Source: Megalonaias nervosa
Lineage: Eukaryota; Mollusca; Bivalvia; Unionida; Unionidae
Direction: 5' to 3'
NCBI GenBank assembly: GCA_016617855.1
Contig: JAECUM010011045.1
Coordinates: 1 to 64,000 of the forward strand
Length of the DNA: 64,000 nt
The notes beneath the pieces were generated by a model. The model had not been told where the DNA came from. It searched no databases and worked only from the letters and a program-made list of their open reading frames with translations. Positions 45,855 through 57,358 of this stretch are shown here, in pieces (positions within the stretch are counted from its first letter, which is position 1; the number at the start of each line of letters is the position of its first letter). Made by a program: the position numbers and the translations under genes.

Positions 45855-45856
<2 letters not shown>
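45153..45856. other. host flank right of the Polinton
   Basis: AT-rich sequence without recognisable gene or repeat. The first bases (aaagtatcatt) are the candidate partner of gatatcaagt on the left flank. Confidence 0.5.

Positions 45857-45930
<74 letters not shown>
45857..45930. repeat. CT microsatellite
   Basis: About 36 uninterrupted CT units. Serine/leucine-rich frames at 45727-46003 come only from this repeat. Confidence 0.95.
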
Positions 45931-45933
<3 letters not shown>

Positions 45934-46585
45934 AGAGACAGACCGATATATAATTGGACAGACACCGTGTCTGCAAGCAAGGATACCAAATAAACAATTA
46001 TAGTTGCAACTTTCGTTTTAATTTTTTGTATATATTTTTATAATTCTGTGTTGAATACTAATTATCGAAGCTTTGAGGTGATTGCGTTGTAAATATGCTG
46101 CCCTAAGTTTTGTCCCCTGTTCCTATACGAGTAAGAGAGTAAGAGTCGTTGCCCGTTGAAGGTCGTTAATTTCCTTCATGTCTACTGTTTCTTCAACCTC
46201 TCACCAATCCCTATCTCACTCCGTCCCTGCTTATTTCTTAAGTTGCTGTTCGTAAAAAGAGGGGAAAAGAGTTTTCGATGCCAGCTAATCATTTGCTAGT
46301 ATTGCTTTCAGAAAAGAAACATACTTGTTAAGTCTATTCGTCAAGCGAACGATAAGCAATCAAATACATATTTGAAACAAGATTGCTTTTATTTCATTTG
46401 ATCCTGTGATGAAGACAAAAAAATCTAAAAAAGAAAACAATTTTGTATGTGGCAGTCAGATCTGATTTGAATATTCACGAAGGATGCAAATAGAACTCTA
46501 ATGATCGTACACGTTGTTTCCAATTTGACGGATGGCACTATGCGCTATGCTCTGTTTCAACAAGTCTTTCACTCCAATTGAGCCG

Positions 46586-46840
46586 GGGGCCCCGAGTGGC
46601 CGAGTGGTCTAAAGCGCTGTCCGTTACGGATCACTGCCATCTCACCTCTGTCTGCGTTGGTTCGAGTCTAAGATTCAGCGAATGTGGATATGTGAGAAAG
46701 CTTGCCAGTAGCTTCTCGTGGGTCGGTGGTTCTTTCCGCGGATTTCCCGGTTTCTTCCTCCACCATTAATACTGGCCGCCATGTATAGCCTATCGTGTGC
46801 TGAAAAATGGCGTTAAGCCCCACAACAACAACAACAACAA
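46586..46840 (+). mobile_element. tRNA-derived SINE, 255 bp, nested in another SINE
   Basis: Same family and same length as the copy in the ATPase gene. It is flanked by an exact 12-base target duplication, ccaattgagccg (46574-46585 and 46841-46852). The right duplicate is the start of a second tRNA-like sequence, so this SINE inserted at the 5' edge of an older one. Confidence 0.95.
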
Positions 46841-46985
46841 CCAATTGAGCCGCGGTAGTTCTGTTGGTAGAGCGGCGGACTCGTAATCAATGAGTCGCGG
46901 GTTCGATAGCCGCCAGGCTAGACCGATTCGATTGCCAAGGTGTGTCCTTGGAAAAGGTACTTGGTTCCTTTTCATTTGCACGATA
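46841..46985 (+). mobile_element. second tRNA-derived SINE (different family)
   Basis: tagttctgttggtagagcgg (box A) and gagtcgcgggttcgatagcc (box B) form a tRNA-like head with an anticodon loop ctcgtaa. A body follows with gtgtccttggaaaaggtact and a tail ending cttttcatttgca. The gtgtccttgg-aaggtact phrase is typical of conserved cores in SINE families of aquatic animals. An imperfect T-arm and the attached body argue against a functional tRNA gene. Confidence 0.7.
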
Positions 46986-47349
46986 TGGACAAGAATGTAT
47001 TTAAAAGTGCTGTTGAAGATAAGGAAAAAAAAAAAATTTCAAAGCGGGGACTGCAGTTGAGTACGATTCAAGCCGTTCCAATGTGAAATAGAAGGTAACA
47101 CCTTCGGCTGAATGCCCATTTTGACATTATTTCTGTAGAGTGCAGACAGGTGCGATCTTGTCTTTACCACACGGAATGCCCTAATTAATATTGTTGCAGC
47201 TTTCCTTTCAAAATCGTTGTTGTTATCTTTGTCGAATCTATTTTGATGCGTATTTCTGAGGGGTGGGTGGGTGGGGAACAAACGTGCAAACGCACTAACA
47301 TGTACGATAGGTTAGGTTGTTTATACGAAATGCATTCACGACTATAGCC

Positions 47350-47389
<40 letters not shown>

Positions 47390-47428
47390 GAGAGAGACAG
47401 AGAGAGAGAGAGAGACAGAGAAAGAGAG
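47350..47428. repeat. GA microsatellite with interruptions
   Basis: (GA)n interrupted by single C and A changes. Repeat-only frames occur on both strands. Confidence 0.9.
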
Positions 47429-47835
47429 GGGTTAGAGAGAATATGTGCTTGCGGAGCAAACAAATACTGCTTTACAAGAAAAGGGACCAAACAATATTGG
47501 TTAAATATATTTAATTAGCATTATTCATTGAATGTATAATATAAATTGCACTATTTGAAAATTATTTGATAAATGTACACGTTAATTTAAATACTGAAGT
47601 CATGCCATCCCTTTTTAAATAATTCGCTTATAGAAAATATGGCATGACAGTGTTATGTCTTTTATGTTTCACCGCAATAAATAGTTTAATAATAAATAAC
47701 ACAATATATAATTAGTTCATGTAATATTAGTTGAATGATACTTCAAAATCAGAACACAAGAAACTCCGTAATTAATGAAACCCTCTATGTTGCGATTAGC
47801 ATAAAACAAAAATAAATAAAACTCACATAACAGAA

Positions 47836-47904
47836 ATATACATAAACATATTATCTGATTTGTGACAAAAGAAGTAAAAATTTCATATAACATAAATAAA
47901 CTTA
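47836..47904. repeat. left part of a split ~55-bp tandem array
   Basis: Just over one unit (catattatctgatttgtgac, then aaaagaagtaaaaatttcat) matching the array that resumes at about 49090. The two parts are separated by an inserted element of ~1.18 kb. Confidence 0.7.
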
Positions 47905-49085
47905 TTATATGCTCATTTTTTTCTCCGTTAACTTTACATTGTCAGATTCGTCCAATATTTCCTGATATTGCACCCTCGTGCCGAATGCACGCGAATAAAG
48001 GAACTACTTTCTAATATAAACAATTTTTTTCTGAATGAACTAAAGCAGATATTTCATGGACTGCCACATACCAGCAAATGTTTCATGGACTGCCACATAG
48101 CAGCAGCTTTGGCACATTCCGCGTTTTCTTATACAATGTTTCAGATTTAGGCTAGCTATAGATGCCAGACAGGGTCCTCACAATAGCATGCAAGTTATAA
48201 GACATAAACTGTCTTCTTTAGCTGGTAATAAAAATGGTAAAAATATACTTACAATTTTACATCCTGAATTTCCTCAAAATATACTTTCGTAGTTCTGCAA
48301 ATCCGAATTACATGAGCCATGTCATGGGTTCCAAGGGTGATTACACATTTCGAAATTGTACTGTAATTTCGAGTATATTCCAAGTGCAGTTACATCCTCC
48401 TTACTGCACTCTAAATGAAATAAACATTAAATTTCACAGCGTCTTTTCGATAATTGCAATTGAAAGACTTCATATTTTTCCCCACATTATGATCTGAATC
48501 GTTCAATGACAGAACAGAAAGACGCACGCCGATGTCAACACACCTCAATACCATTAAATTGGCAGACGCTGCTGGAATCCGATGTAACTTACCTCATGTA
48601 GACAAATCCAGACCATAATCACGAAATTGCGTCGAATCGACAAAAATACCAAAACGTATTCATTCCAGATCAAATGGAAAAGTTGCTGCAATGCGTATTC
48701 TTTAACAATATTACTCCAAATTTCAATTTTAAGTAGACCAAACGCCATTTTCTTTCGAAACTTATGTCTAGCGCGCGACCAACTTCAAATTTGTCTGAGC
48801 GGAGTTACGTGCGCATTAATAATGTTGTGTAATGATGCAGCTACGCTTGTATATTTAGTTTGGAATACGGCATACATTCGGTTACTTTGTTTATTGTAGT
48901 GTATTTTTGTTTATATATTTAAGCCTTGGGTAGAATAAGAAAATGAGCATATAATAAAAAGGTTACTGCTTTTGTATGGGAAAATATGAACTCGTTTTGT
49001 CGGATGGATATACTGCACTCCCAAGGTCGTGCAGTATAACCATCCGAAACACTCGTTCATATTTTCCCATACAAATGCAGTAACC
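47905..49085. mobile_element. ~1.18-kb insertion with terminal inverted motif and hairpin end
   Basis: ttattatatgctcattttt near the left end (about 47902-47920) is matched inverted by aaaatgagcatataataa at about 48941-48958. Immediately after this comes a 125-base hairpin (48961-49085). Both lie exactly between the two parts of one tandem array, which shows that the block is an insertion. No transposase frame is visible; the inside has a 20-base direct repeat (atttcatggactgccacata at about 48051 and 48081). I infer a non-autonomous DNA element, possibly two nested ones. Confidence 0.55.
48961..49085. repeat. long near-perfect hairpin, ~57-base arms
   Basis: Arms begin ggttactgcttttgtatggg and end cccatacaaatgcagtaacc. 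They pair almost throughout, with a loop of about 10 bases at tcccaaggtc. Length and near-perfection are those of a foldback MITE. Confidence 0.85.
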
Positions 49086-49089
49086 TATA

Positions 49090-49485
49090 AATATTATCTG
49101 ATTTGTGACAAAAGAAGTAAAAATTTCAAATAATATAAATAAACATATTACCTGATTTGTGAAAAAAGAAGTAAAAATTTCAAATAACATAAATAAACAT
49201 ATTATCTGATTTCTGACAAAATAAGTAAATATTTTAAATAACATAAATAAACATATTATCTGATTTGTGATAAAATAAGTAAAAATTTCAAATAACATAA
49301 ACATATTATCTGATTTGTGACAGAAGTAAAAATTTCAAATAACATAAATAAACATATCTGATTTCTGACAAAATAAGTAAAAATTTCAAATAACATAAAT
49401 AAACATATTATCTGATTTGTGACAAAAGAAGTAAAAATTTCAAATAACATAAATAAACATATTATCGGATTTCTAAACAAATAAA
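49090..49485. repeat. tandem array, ~55 bp unit, about seven copies
   Basis: The unit is ataaacatattatctgattt, gtgacaaaagaagtaaaaat and ttcaaataacata. Copies vary by small deletions. The minus frames at 48963-49304 and 49256-49591 are translations of this repeat. Confidence 0.9.
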
Positions 49486-49533
49486 GATGAGGTATGGTGT
49501 GCAAATCAGATACTCTAGGGGTATGTGTCAAGT

Positions 49534-49683
49534 GTCTGGCACTTTCGGTGGCCTGACAGACATATCTAGTAACACTGAGTAAGAAAGTCATTTCCCTGTG
49601 TAATTCTAGTCTGGCACTTTCGGTGGCCTGACAGACATATCTAGTAACACTGAGTAAGAAGTCATTTCCCTGTGTAATTCTAG
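49534..49683. repeat. 75-base tandem duplication
   Basis: A 75-base unit starting gtctggcactttcggtggcc is present twice, at 49534-49608 and 49609-49683, differing by a single A in an A-run. Confidence 0.95.
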
Positions 49684-49743
49684 TCTCAGGCCCTCATCTC
49701 TGAAAATTTTGCTAGAGAGTACTTGCATCAGAACTGAATCTGA

Positions 49744-49998
49744 TGTTGTTGTTGTTGTTGTTGTGGGCTTAACGCCATTTTTCAGCACACGATAGGCTAT
49801 ACATGGCGGCCAGTATCAATGGTGGAGGAAGAAACCGGGAATCCCCGGAAAGAACCACCGACCCACGAGAAGCTACTGGCAAGCTTTCTCACATATCCAC
49901 ATTCGCCGAATCCTAGACTCGAACCCACGCAGACAGAGGTGAGATGGCAGTGACCCGTAACGGAGAGCGCTTTAGACCACTCGGCCACTCGGGGCCCC
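49744..49998 (-). mobile_element. tRNA-derived SINE, 255 bp, minus strand
   Basis: Reverse-strand copy of the same family as at 30174 and 46586, again 255 bases. It has an exact 12-base target duplication, aactgaatctga (49732-49743 and 49999-50010). The GTT run at its left end is the CAA tail read on the other strand. Confidence 0.95.
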
Positions 49999-50109
49999 AA
50001 CTGAATCTGAAAGCTTCCACATACCTCAAGGTACGTTGGAAGGGTAACCGGTAGGTTTGTTTTCGTTGCCATGCAGAACAGAGTCATATCCGATTGGACA
50101 GTTTCTTAT

Positions 50110-51680
50110 CGCTGTCTCAGTTCTCCTCGTCCCCTTGCAAACGTTCACCTCCTATGACGTAGAGACCATCTTTATCTTGATATAAACCGAAGTTCCTTCT
50201 AAAGAAACCTTCAGTCATGTGGACGATCTCTACATCGCGATTTGGCTTGAAAACGCAGACTTCTCTCTTTGAACAAACAAAATAGGTCTTACTATGGTTA
50301 GATTAGAGTTTTAGCAAATCTACATGGAGATGGCAGATTTCCTATCACGGTGCATACCCTGGCGCTTTTGTGAAAACATTGTATACATGCGGAGTCCTCC
50401 GTGAACAAACGACCGCCACCAAAAAAAAGCATTTTGACACAGGAAATGGACGCCGAGATGGCATCGACTCCGTACTGCAGTTCACCCACGTTTTCCCACG
50501 AGTCTGTACACTATCATATTCCTCAATACTCTTGAGCACTCCTAAGTTGTAACCGCCAAATCAAAACAGACTTTCCCCCACTGCTACCATGGCATGTCGG
50601 CAGCGCCCTACTATTATTGGAGAGCGCTCCCTCCATCTGTACATTTTGGAAGAGAACCTTATCAGGATCTTTGGTCTGGTCGATCCACCAGAAATCTAAA
50701 TATCGTTGCCATAAGGGCATGTAGCATAATCATTACCGAGTTCAAATGGAACTGACAAGGCTGAAAACTGTACCCTACAATCTCTGTGACTTCGTCGTCA
50801 TTGTACAGTCTTTGTTTGTCAATCAAAACCAGCATCGATTTCAGGTCAGATGTGTTTCTGATGAGTGTTGGCGGGGTTTGGAATGTGTGTCTCTGAGAAA
50901 GCAAGGCGTGATATCTTAACGCATCTTTGATGATTACGTTGCAAATTTTGTCCGACGAGATCGTTCGATTACTATCAAGATGGTCCAGAATAAAAGAAAG
51001 ATTGACTTGATCAAGCCTAAGATGCAGAGAGATATGTCTTATTTCTTGCTTTGTCATCTCCGCGACAAGTTTCAACCAGTGTAGTACCGCCTTACAAACG
51101 GTTTCTTCCGATTCTACGTTCAAGCTGTTGTCTGTTATCAACGTGATCAAATCTTCATATCCTAGATGCAGAAAATCTTCCGATTTCCATACCTCCTCAA
51201 AGTTGTCTCGTGCATAAAACATTGTCATATCGGCATGCTTTTGACAGTTATGGCTCTTTCCCAAATGCCATAGTCATACAGCATTCTCACTTTCAATATT
51301 GTCTATCATGAAAGGCACGCACAAGTCTTGAACACACTTGTTGCTGTAGCATGGACGATACTTGAAACAATTTACCAACCAAATCAGCCCGCACAATGTC
51401 CATCCCATAATAAATTAAATTAAGTATCGCATTAAACACCATAGCACTTATATCTTTTAAACAACATCTGTGTTGGAGGCCTCCTGCATCCCTGAAGAAA
51501 ACCCGGTATCAAAATGTTTTGACGCTGCACAGAGAACCACTTTGTAGCAAGGAAATCTACAACTTTGAACAATTAATACAACACCACAGTGTCTGTTCCA
51601 CGAGACCATTCCGCAGCCATGAAGTTTGAGCTTTAATCTCTGCCATGCTACTCAAATCCTGAAGTTGAAAATAACAGTGA
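50110..51680 (-). pseudogene. decayed BTB-BACK-Kelch (KLHL-type) gene
   Basis: Reading from 51680 leftwards: BTB-like fragments in two frames (CYKVVLCAASKHFDTGF, then DISAMVFNAILNLIYYGMDI), then a 200-codon open stretch (51264-50662) holding the BACK domain: DNFEEVWKSEDFLHLGYEDL, LNVESEETVCKAVLHWLK and DALRYHALLSQRHTF. Past 50660, Kelch-like pieces follow in shifting frames (FGGGRLFTEDSACIQCFHKS; LYVIGGERLQGDEEN near 50160). BTB-Kelch proteins are usually substrate adaptors for cullin-3 ubiquitin ligases. Frame changes and internal stops show that it is broken, and the lack of introns across all three domains suggests a retrocopy or a decayed single-exon paralogue. A 3' poly-A was not seen. 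Confidence 0.8.
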
Positions 51681-51689
51681 CTTTATTCC

Positions 51690-53440
51690 ATTATTAAAAG
51701 ACAGTTTCTGCATGTAATAGATTAAACTCAGTGGAAATATCGAAGAAATGAGGTTTACTTGCTTATTAAAAGTAAAATTTATTATGTCTGTTCTCCACGT
51801 ATGTAATTGATACTTGTATTAATTGTCATGGACGCAAGGGCTTGTGAAAACGCTGCCCTATTCTACAAGGTTTACAGATCTGCTCGGTTTTGTAAAAGTG
51901 CATGCTCATTTGATTAAAAATCAATGTTGAAAACTACAGAGGATTCAAACTCGATACTTGTTATACTTCGCACTATATCAGCTTGGTAATAAATGTAATG
52001 ATAGTTCAGACGATAATATAACGGTGTAGAAGACAATGTAGCTATTGCCCTCTGCTGCTTAAGTTAGAGGAGATAGACAAAAAAAAAATCTGTCCATCAC
52101 TCCGCCCATGCAGACACTTACGAGCACCATAGAATCTGTATTTTATATTGTGTTTCATCCAACTTTACTGAAAAACTTCGTCTTCAATCATCTCTGATTA
52201 TATTGTACCGAGTTATGTCTCTTGACCAAAATAGCGTGGGCATACTGAAGTATGGTAAACGTTCTAGAAGCGATATTTTTAGCATTGATTTTAATCGAAT
52301 TTGATGAATTGTTTCACATGTACAAGTGCTCGTACAAGTTAGACAATGAACAGACTGTAACCAGTCTTACAGGATTATCGCCCTTTGGCAGTTTTTTGAA
52401 ATGGGGGCAATCTTAGTGGCTTGTGAAGGCTCTAGCATTCACATTTTTTTTTTCTAAACCAAATGTACTGGTGAGCTTCATCGTGGCATGACCCGTATCA
52501 ACAGCAGATTTATCCGCTGCGTATTTTAGGATCTACTGACCCTGACTGAACAGCAAATGCACCGAATGACTTGCGAATACTATTAGCGTCTTTGTTGAAT
52601 TTCAATCAACTTCGTTGCGAAACCTTTTCTTAAGATAATTTCAACCGAGTACAATAAACAACAACGTTGCAAATATAATCTACAGAGAACTTGCCCTAGA
52701 TTGACTCGGAACATTCTAATAGCTTGGTAACACTGTAGCAGCCACGTTATTTATTTGATTTTAATCACAACTGAAAACCTTCGTCTTAATCTTTCATTTA
52801 TTTCATGATAGAACGATTCTGCTTGTATTTCAAGGAATAATTACTATCGGCGACTACACAAACTATTTCTAGCCGTCAATAAAATCTATGTACATTCCCA
52901 GAATAATGGTCACTCACATTTTCAAGATATTCAATTATTTTATTTGGTTATTTATTTATTTATTTATTTATTTATTGATTGATTTAGTTAGTTATAGTCC
53001 TATATGGGATCTTTTATACACACTTTTGGAAAAGGTATTCGCTCAAGAAATTAATTAACAATTGAAAATTAACATCTTGCATTTTCATATCTTTGCTTGA
53101 TTAAATATTTTGAACACTCCATAAACTGTATTGTATAGGTTTTGAAATTTTAAAAAAAAACCCAAAACATGCCAGCTTACTTCACAAGATTACCATTGAT
53201 TTTGTTGTCTGGATGTTGTCAGTATGGAAATTGGAGATTCTCTGTTGGTGATATTTAATGGTCGTTGCTGTTGTGATGAGTTTCCACAAATGGCAGTGGG
53301 GGTGGGTGAGGGACTTCCATGGATCTCATTTCTGTAAGAAATCTAGTAGAATAGAATAGGGCAGGAAAAACTAAACGTACAAAACTACATTTTGACAAGG
53401 ACTGTCGAATTATGGAGTATATTCAAGATATTACATGCAT
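51690..53440. other. intergenic sequence with a TTTA microsatellite
   Basis: No gene recognised. A (TTTA)n run of about nine units lies at about 52943-52977. The rest is AT-rich without structure that I can support. Confidence 0.5.
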
Positions 53441-54200
53441 AAAACTGAACATTTTATTAGACGTTCTATTGGATATTCTATAATACATTTTATTAGACGT
53501 TCTAATAGACTTTCTATTAGACATTCTATTTGACCTTCTATTGGACATTCTATTAGATGTTCAATTATACAATCAATTAGACATTCTGTTTGACATTTTA
53601 TTAGAAATTATATTAGTAAGACATTCTATTAAAGTTCAATTAGACATTCCATTAAACGTTCTATTTGACATTCTCTTAGATGTTCTATTACACATAATAT
53701 TAGACATTCCATTAGAGACCGCTCAGGTGGCCTGGTGGTTAGAGCTTCCGCCTCGGATGCGGGAGGTCGCGCGTTCGAACCAACGTCATACCAAAGTCTT
53801 ATAAAAAATGGTACTAACAGATGCCTCGCTAGGAGCTCAGCATTAAGAGGTTTGTGTTAGGACTGATCGGCCTGATGTCAGGGTAATGCGACAGGGTGGG
53901 ACATCATGCTACATGTCTGTGGCACGATTCCTCATGGCTTGATATCACCTATAAACTGCCACACTGCACACATTTTAACGATATGATTGGACAATTTTAA
54001 AGCTACGTTCAACATAAAAAAGCACACACACACCCAATTAGACATTCAATTAGACGTTTAAATAGACGTTCTATTAGACCTTATATTAGACGTTTAATTA
54101 GACATTCTATTGGACATTCCATTAGACGTTTTATTTGACATTGTATTAGACGTTCTATTAGACATTCTATTAGACATTCTATTTGATATTGTATTACATA
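53440..54200. repeat. degenerate 15-base repeat array split by a SINE
   Basis: Dozens of diverged copies of attctattagac(a/g)tt at about 15-base spacing, at 53440-53715 and again at 54034-54200. The SINE at 53716-54033 divides the array. Frames through it show a repeated leucine/isoleucine/aspartate pattern and are not genes. Confidence 0.85.
53716..54033 (+). mobile_element. tRNA-headed SINE, third family (~318 bp)
   Basis: The tRNA-like head has ggtggcctggtggttagagc (box A) and gtcgcgcgttcgaacc (box B). The body has ggactgatcggcctgatgtc and agggtaatgcgacagggtgg, ending in an A-rich then CACACA tail. The body phrases resemble widespread molluscan SINEs, to my recollection. The flanks are both attaga-type repeats, so the target duplication cannot be told from the array itself. 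Confidence 0.8.
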
Positions 54201-54755
54201 TTTTAAATATTCTTACCTCAGACCACACCATGTATTGAATTGTTGTATAGTTGTGCTAGATATAATTCATAATGCATGTCGGTTCTAAATGTTAATTATA
54301 AAGTGAAACGAATCCGATGGAAATGGATGAAATAAAAATGCACCTGATAATGGAACATTTTAAAACGCTACCACACGCGTAGAATGATTTCGATTTCAAC
54401 ACGCTCTTTACCTACCAGACGAGTATTTTGTATATGAGAAAGAGATAATGTACAATACGGAATGGATTATGACATTGTTCATACGCCACTCCCATCTATC
54501 TCCCGCCACCTCATCCTACCCTCAAGATTATAGTTTACCAACAACTAATTGCCAACATTTTAAGAATATAAATCCCATTATCTGTTGTTGATGAAATGAA
54601 CTTTCCTTCTAGTGTCCAGGAGACCTCGCTGTATAAAGTGGAAATATGCACGTGTATGGATGGATGGATGGATGGATATATATGGGCTTTGACAGCACAT
54701 CAACAAATTATGGTTATATAGTGCTGAGTCAACGTTAGGTTATTAAAAGGTAAAT
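54201..54755. other. intergenic sequence with a GGAT microsatellite
   Basis: No gene recognised. A short (GGAT)n run lies at about 54656-54678. Confidence 0.5.
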
Positions 54756-54759
54756 CAAA

Positions 54760-55395
54760 TTATTTTTAAAATCATTGCAAGATAAGGCATTCTTTACAAT
54801 AAGATCAAACATCAATTCCTATAAAATAAAGCATTCCAAATAAGATGAATTCAAAAACGATAAACTATTCCAAATAATGTTTAAGTATGAATTCATACAT
54901 GATAAAACATTTCAAATACGATCAAGCGTGAATTCATGCAAGATAAAGATGGTCATTCCATATAATGAGATCAAACATGCAAGATGAACCATTCCAAGAA
55001 AGATCAAGCATGCATTTATACAAGATAAATGATTCCATGCCATAAGTTCGTACGTGAATTCGCGGAAGATAAGCCATTCCAAATAATATCAAGCACGAAT
55101 TCATTCAAGATGAACCATTCCATACAGCATAAATTCATACATAATAAACCATTTCAAATAAGATCAAGCGTAAATTCATACAAGATAAACCATTCCATAC
55201 CATAAGTTCAAACATGAATTTATGGAAAATAAGCCATTCCAGATAAAAATAAACAGGAATTCATGCAAGACAAATGCGTTCCAGATAAGATCAGACGTGA
55301 ATACATACAAGATAAACCATTCCAAATAAAATCATTCATGAATTCATATAAGAAAAAAATTTCAAATAAGTTCAAATATGAAGCTATACAAGATT
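54760..55395. repeat. degenerate minisatellite, ~50-60 bp unit
   Basis: About eleven diverged copies of a unit with gataaaccattccaaataa, gatcaagcatgaattcat and acaa. Several copies have ccataccataagttc in the middle, suggesting two subtypes. AT-rich and non-coding. Confidence 0.75.
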
Positions 55396-55599
55396 AAAGA
55401 AAAATAAAAAATGTGTTAAGGTGAGAAGGTATAATTCATAATATTATTTCAAAATGTTTGATATCATCTATATTAAATAAAAAGACGTCGACAGTTTACT
55501 CTGTTAGTATACCATCAAAAAGAATCTCCCAATATCGAAAAAGTGCCGCATCTCATGGGTGAATTAAATACACTAGACAGAAATGTGTTGTACTGTCAG

Positions 55600-55985
55600 T
55601 GGGCACTGGCAAGGTATGCAGTTTGATAGATGTTCCCACTTAAGACGTATGAATGGATTAGGTACGCGTTTCATATAGATCTTCAGTCTTCAAGGGGTAT
55701 GCATGGATTAGGTATCTGTGTCGTGCAGATGTCCCCACTAAAAAGGGTTATTTATTGATTAGGTATTTATGTCATATAGCTGTTCAATCTTCAAGCGGTA
55801 CGCATGGATTAGGAATGTATGTCAAGCTTTAAGAGGTATGCATGAATCAAGTATGTGTGTCGTATAAATTATTCACTCTTCTAAGGGTATGCATTGATCA
55901 GGTACGTGTTCACACTTCAAGGGCTATGCATGGATCAGGTACGTGTTCACACTTCAAGGGCTATGCATGGATCAGCTATGCGAGA
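55600..55985. repeat. degenerate minisatellite, ~40-65 bp unit
   Basis: About seven copies share aaggggtatgcatggattag, gtatgtgtgtcgtatag and tgttcactcttc. The last two copies (about 55900-55975) are near-identical 37-base units and so the youngest. Confidence 0.75.
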
Positions 55986-55989
55986 CGCA

Positions 55990-56701
55990 AACGTAAAGTG
56001 ACATGGTACCACCTCATCTCTGCCATATGAAGAGTGACACTTTGTCCCGAAGCTTATTTGTGGACTTTGCATTCCCACATTTTGTCAATTAGACAGATTG
56101 AACATGAAAATTAATATAATACTTTAAGTCATTATATAGAATGCTCCATTTAGCTGCGGGACAATTTTGTATGTTTTATATGCTATCCGTACCCTTAACA
56201 TCAATACGATTAAAAACCCATCAATACGTACCGAGTGTTTCAAGTTGTTACGAGTAAATCGAGTTTATGTGAGACCTGAATATTACCGGATTGTACAAGT
56301 CTAGGATTTGCAATGCCGTCAATGCGGACAAGAATCTGAAAAGATAATGAAATAAGTTTAACCAGTATTTCGATATATTTCATTGATCTGGGTGGCAACA
56401 ATGTAGATTTCGATCATTAACTGGCTGGAAATGGTGTTATCCGGTGTTCCAACAGTAGCTCCAATCTTGTCTCTTTCTATCAAACTGAGTATAAACAGGT
56501 ACGTATAGCCACAATGATGCCTTTGTTTATCTTCCAAGCAAGGGTGCATCGTAGGGTTTCGTTTTATGTTATACTGCACCGCAATAAATGTAAGCTATTT
56601 ATTGCCGAGGATGTTGGAGTAATGTTCCCGAGAAGATCCAATGGTAGAATTATAACCCACGTATTTCAAGTCGCGAATTCGGTACACCAGGAGCTGCACT
56701 A
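55990..56701. other. intergenic sequence, no gene recognised
   Basis: Short frames only. It ends at the sharp junction with the 2.6-kb array at 56702. Confidence 0.5.
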
Positions 56702-57078
56702 TCCAAGCTACACGAATCCAAGAATATTCCTTGAATGACAATCACTAAAACACAGGATTCAGAATGAAAACTGATGTGGCTTTGAAAAAACATTGATCAC
56801 ACTTGTATGCAGAAAGACACTTTAACATTTACAGTAATACCTGACAAATGGGAATCAAGCGCATTACATATATTAGTGATTTCGCAATGCTGCACAAGAT
56901 ATACCTCGTACGACTGAATCTACATTGTTAGAAACCTGGCATTAGACTATTTCCTAGGAGAAAACAAATTTACCAATGAGCATGTATTATGTCGTTGACA
57001 ACGAATACCACTAGTACTATTTTTATTACCACTACAAGTAATAAAACGAGTGCTACTAATACTATTTTTATTACCAGA

Positions 57079-57080
<2 letters not shown>

Positions 57081-57168
<88 letters not shown>

Positions 57169-57183
57169 TATTATTATTATTAT
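57081..57183. repeat. (AAT)n(ATT)n self-complementary microsatellite, unit 1
   Basis: About thirteen AAT units run directly into about twenty ATT units, making a perfect inverted repeat able to form a hairpin or cruciform. It recurs in unit 2 (about 59683-59780) and unit 3 (about 62270-62365) with different lengths and interruptions. Confidence 0.95.
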
Positions 57184-57358
57184 GATTATTGTTACTACTA
57201 TTATTATATAATCTCTATTACAAAATGAAAGTAATTAATAAATAAATAATCTTAAATATATGAACTAGTCCACAGATATATGGACTCATACACGTGCGTT
57301 TATCTTCACCAACTGCTCCGTATCGCTATTGTGTTTATATAGTTTGGTATGTAAGCGA

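Noticed and set aside
46853..46925. Candidate tRNA gene (Thr-like anticodon loop ctcgtaa)
   Set aside because: T-arm and acceptor pairing are imperfect and a SINE body follows directly, so it is better explained as a SINE head.
49090..49485. Second CRISPR-like or gene-like repeat (long minus frames rich in LFMLFEIFT)
   Set aside because: The frames translate a 55-bp tandem repeat; there are no spacers and no protein domain.
56989..57228. Asparagine/tyrosine-run frame (also at 59590)
   Set aside because: Pure translation of the AAT/ATT microsatellite.
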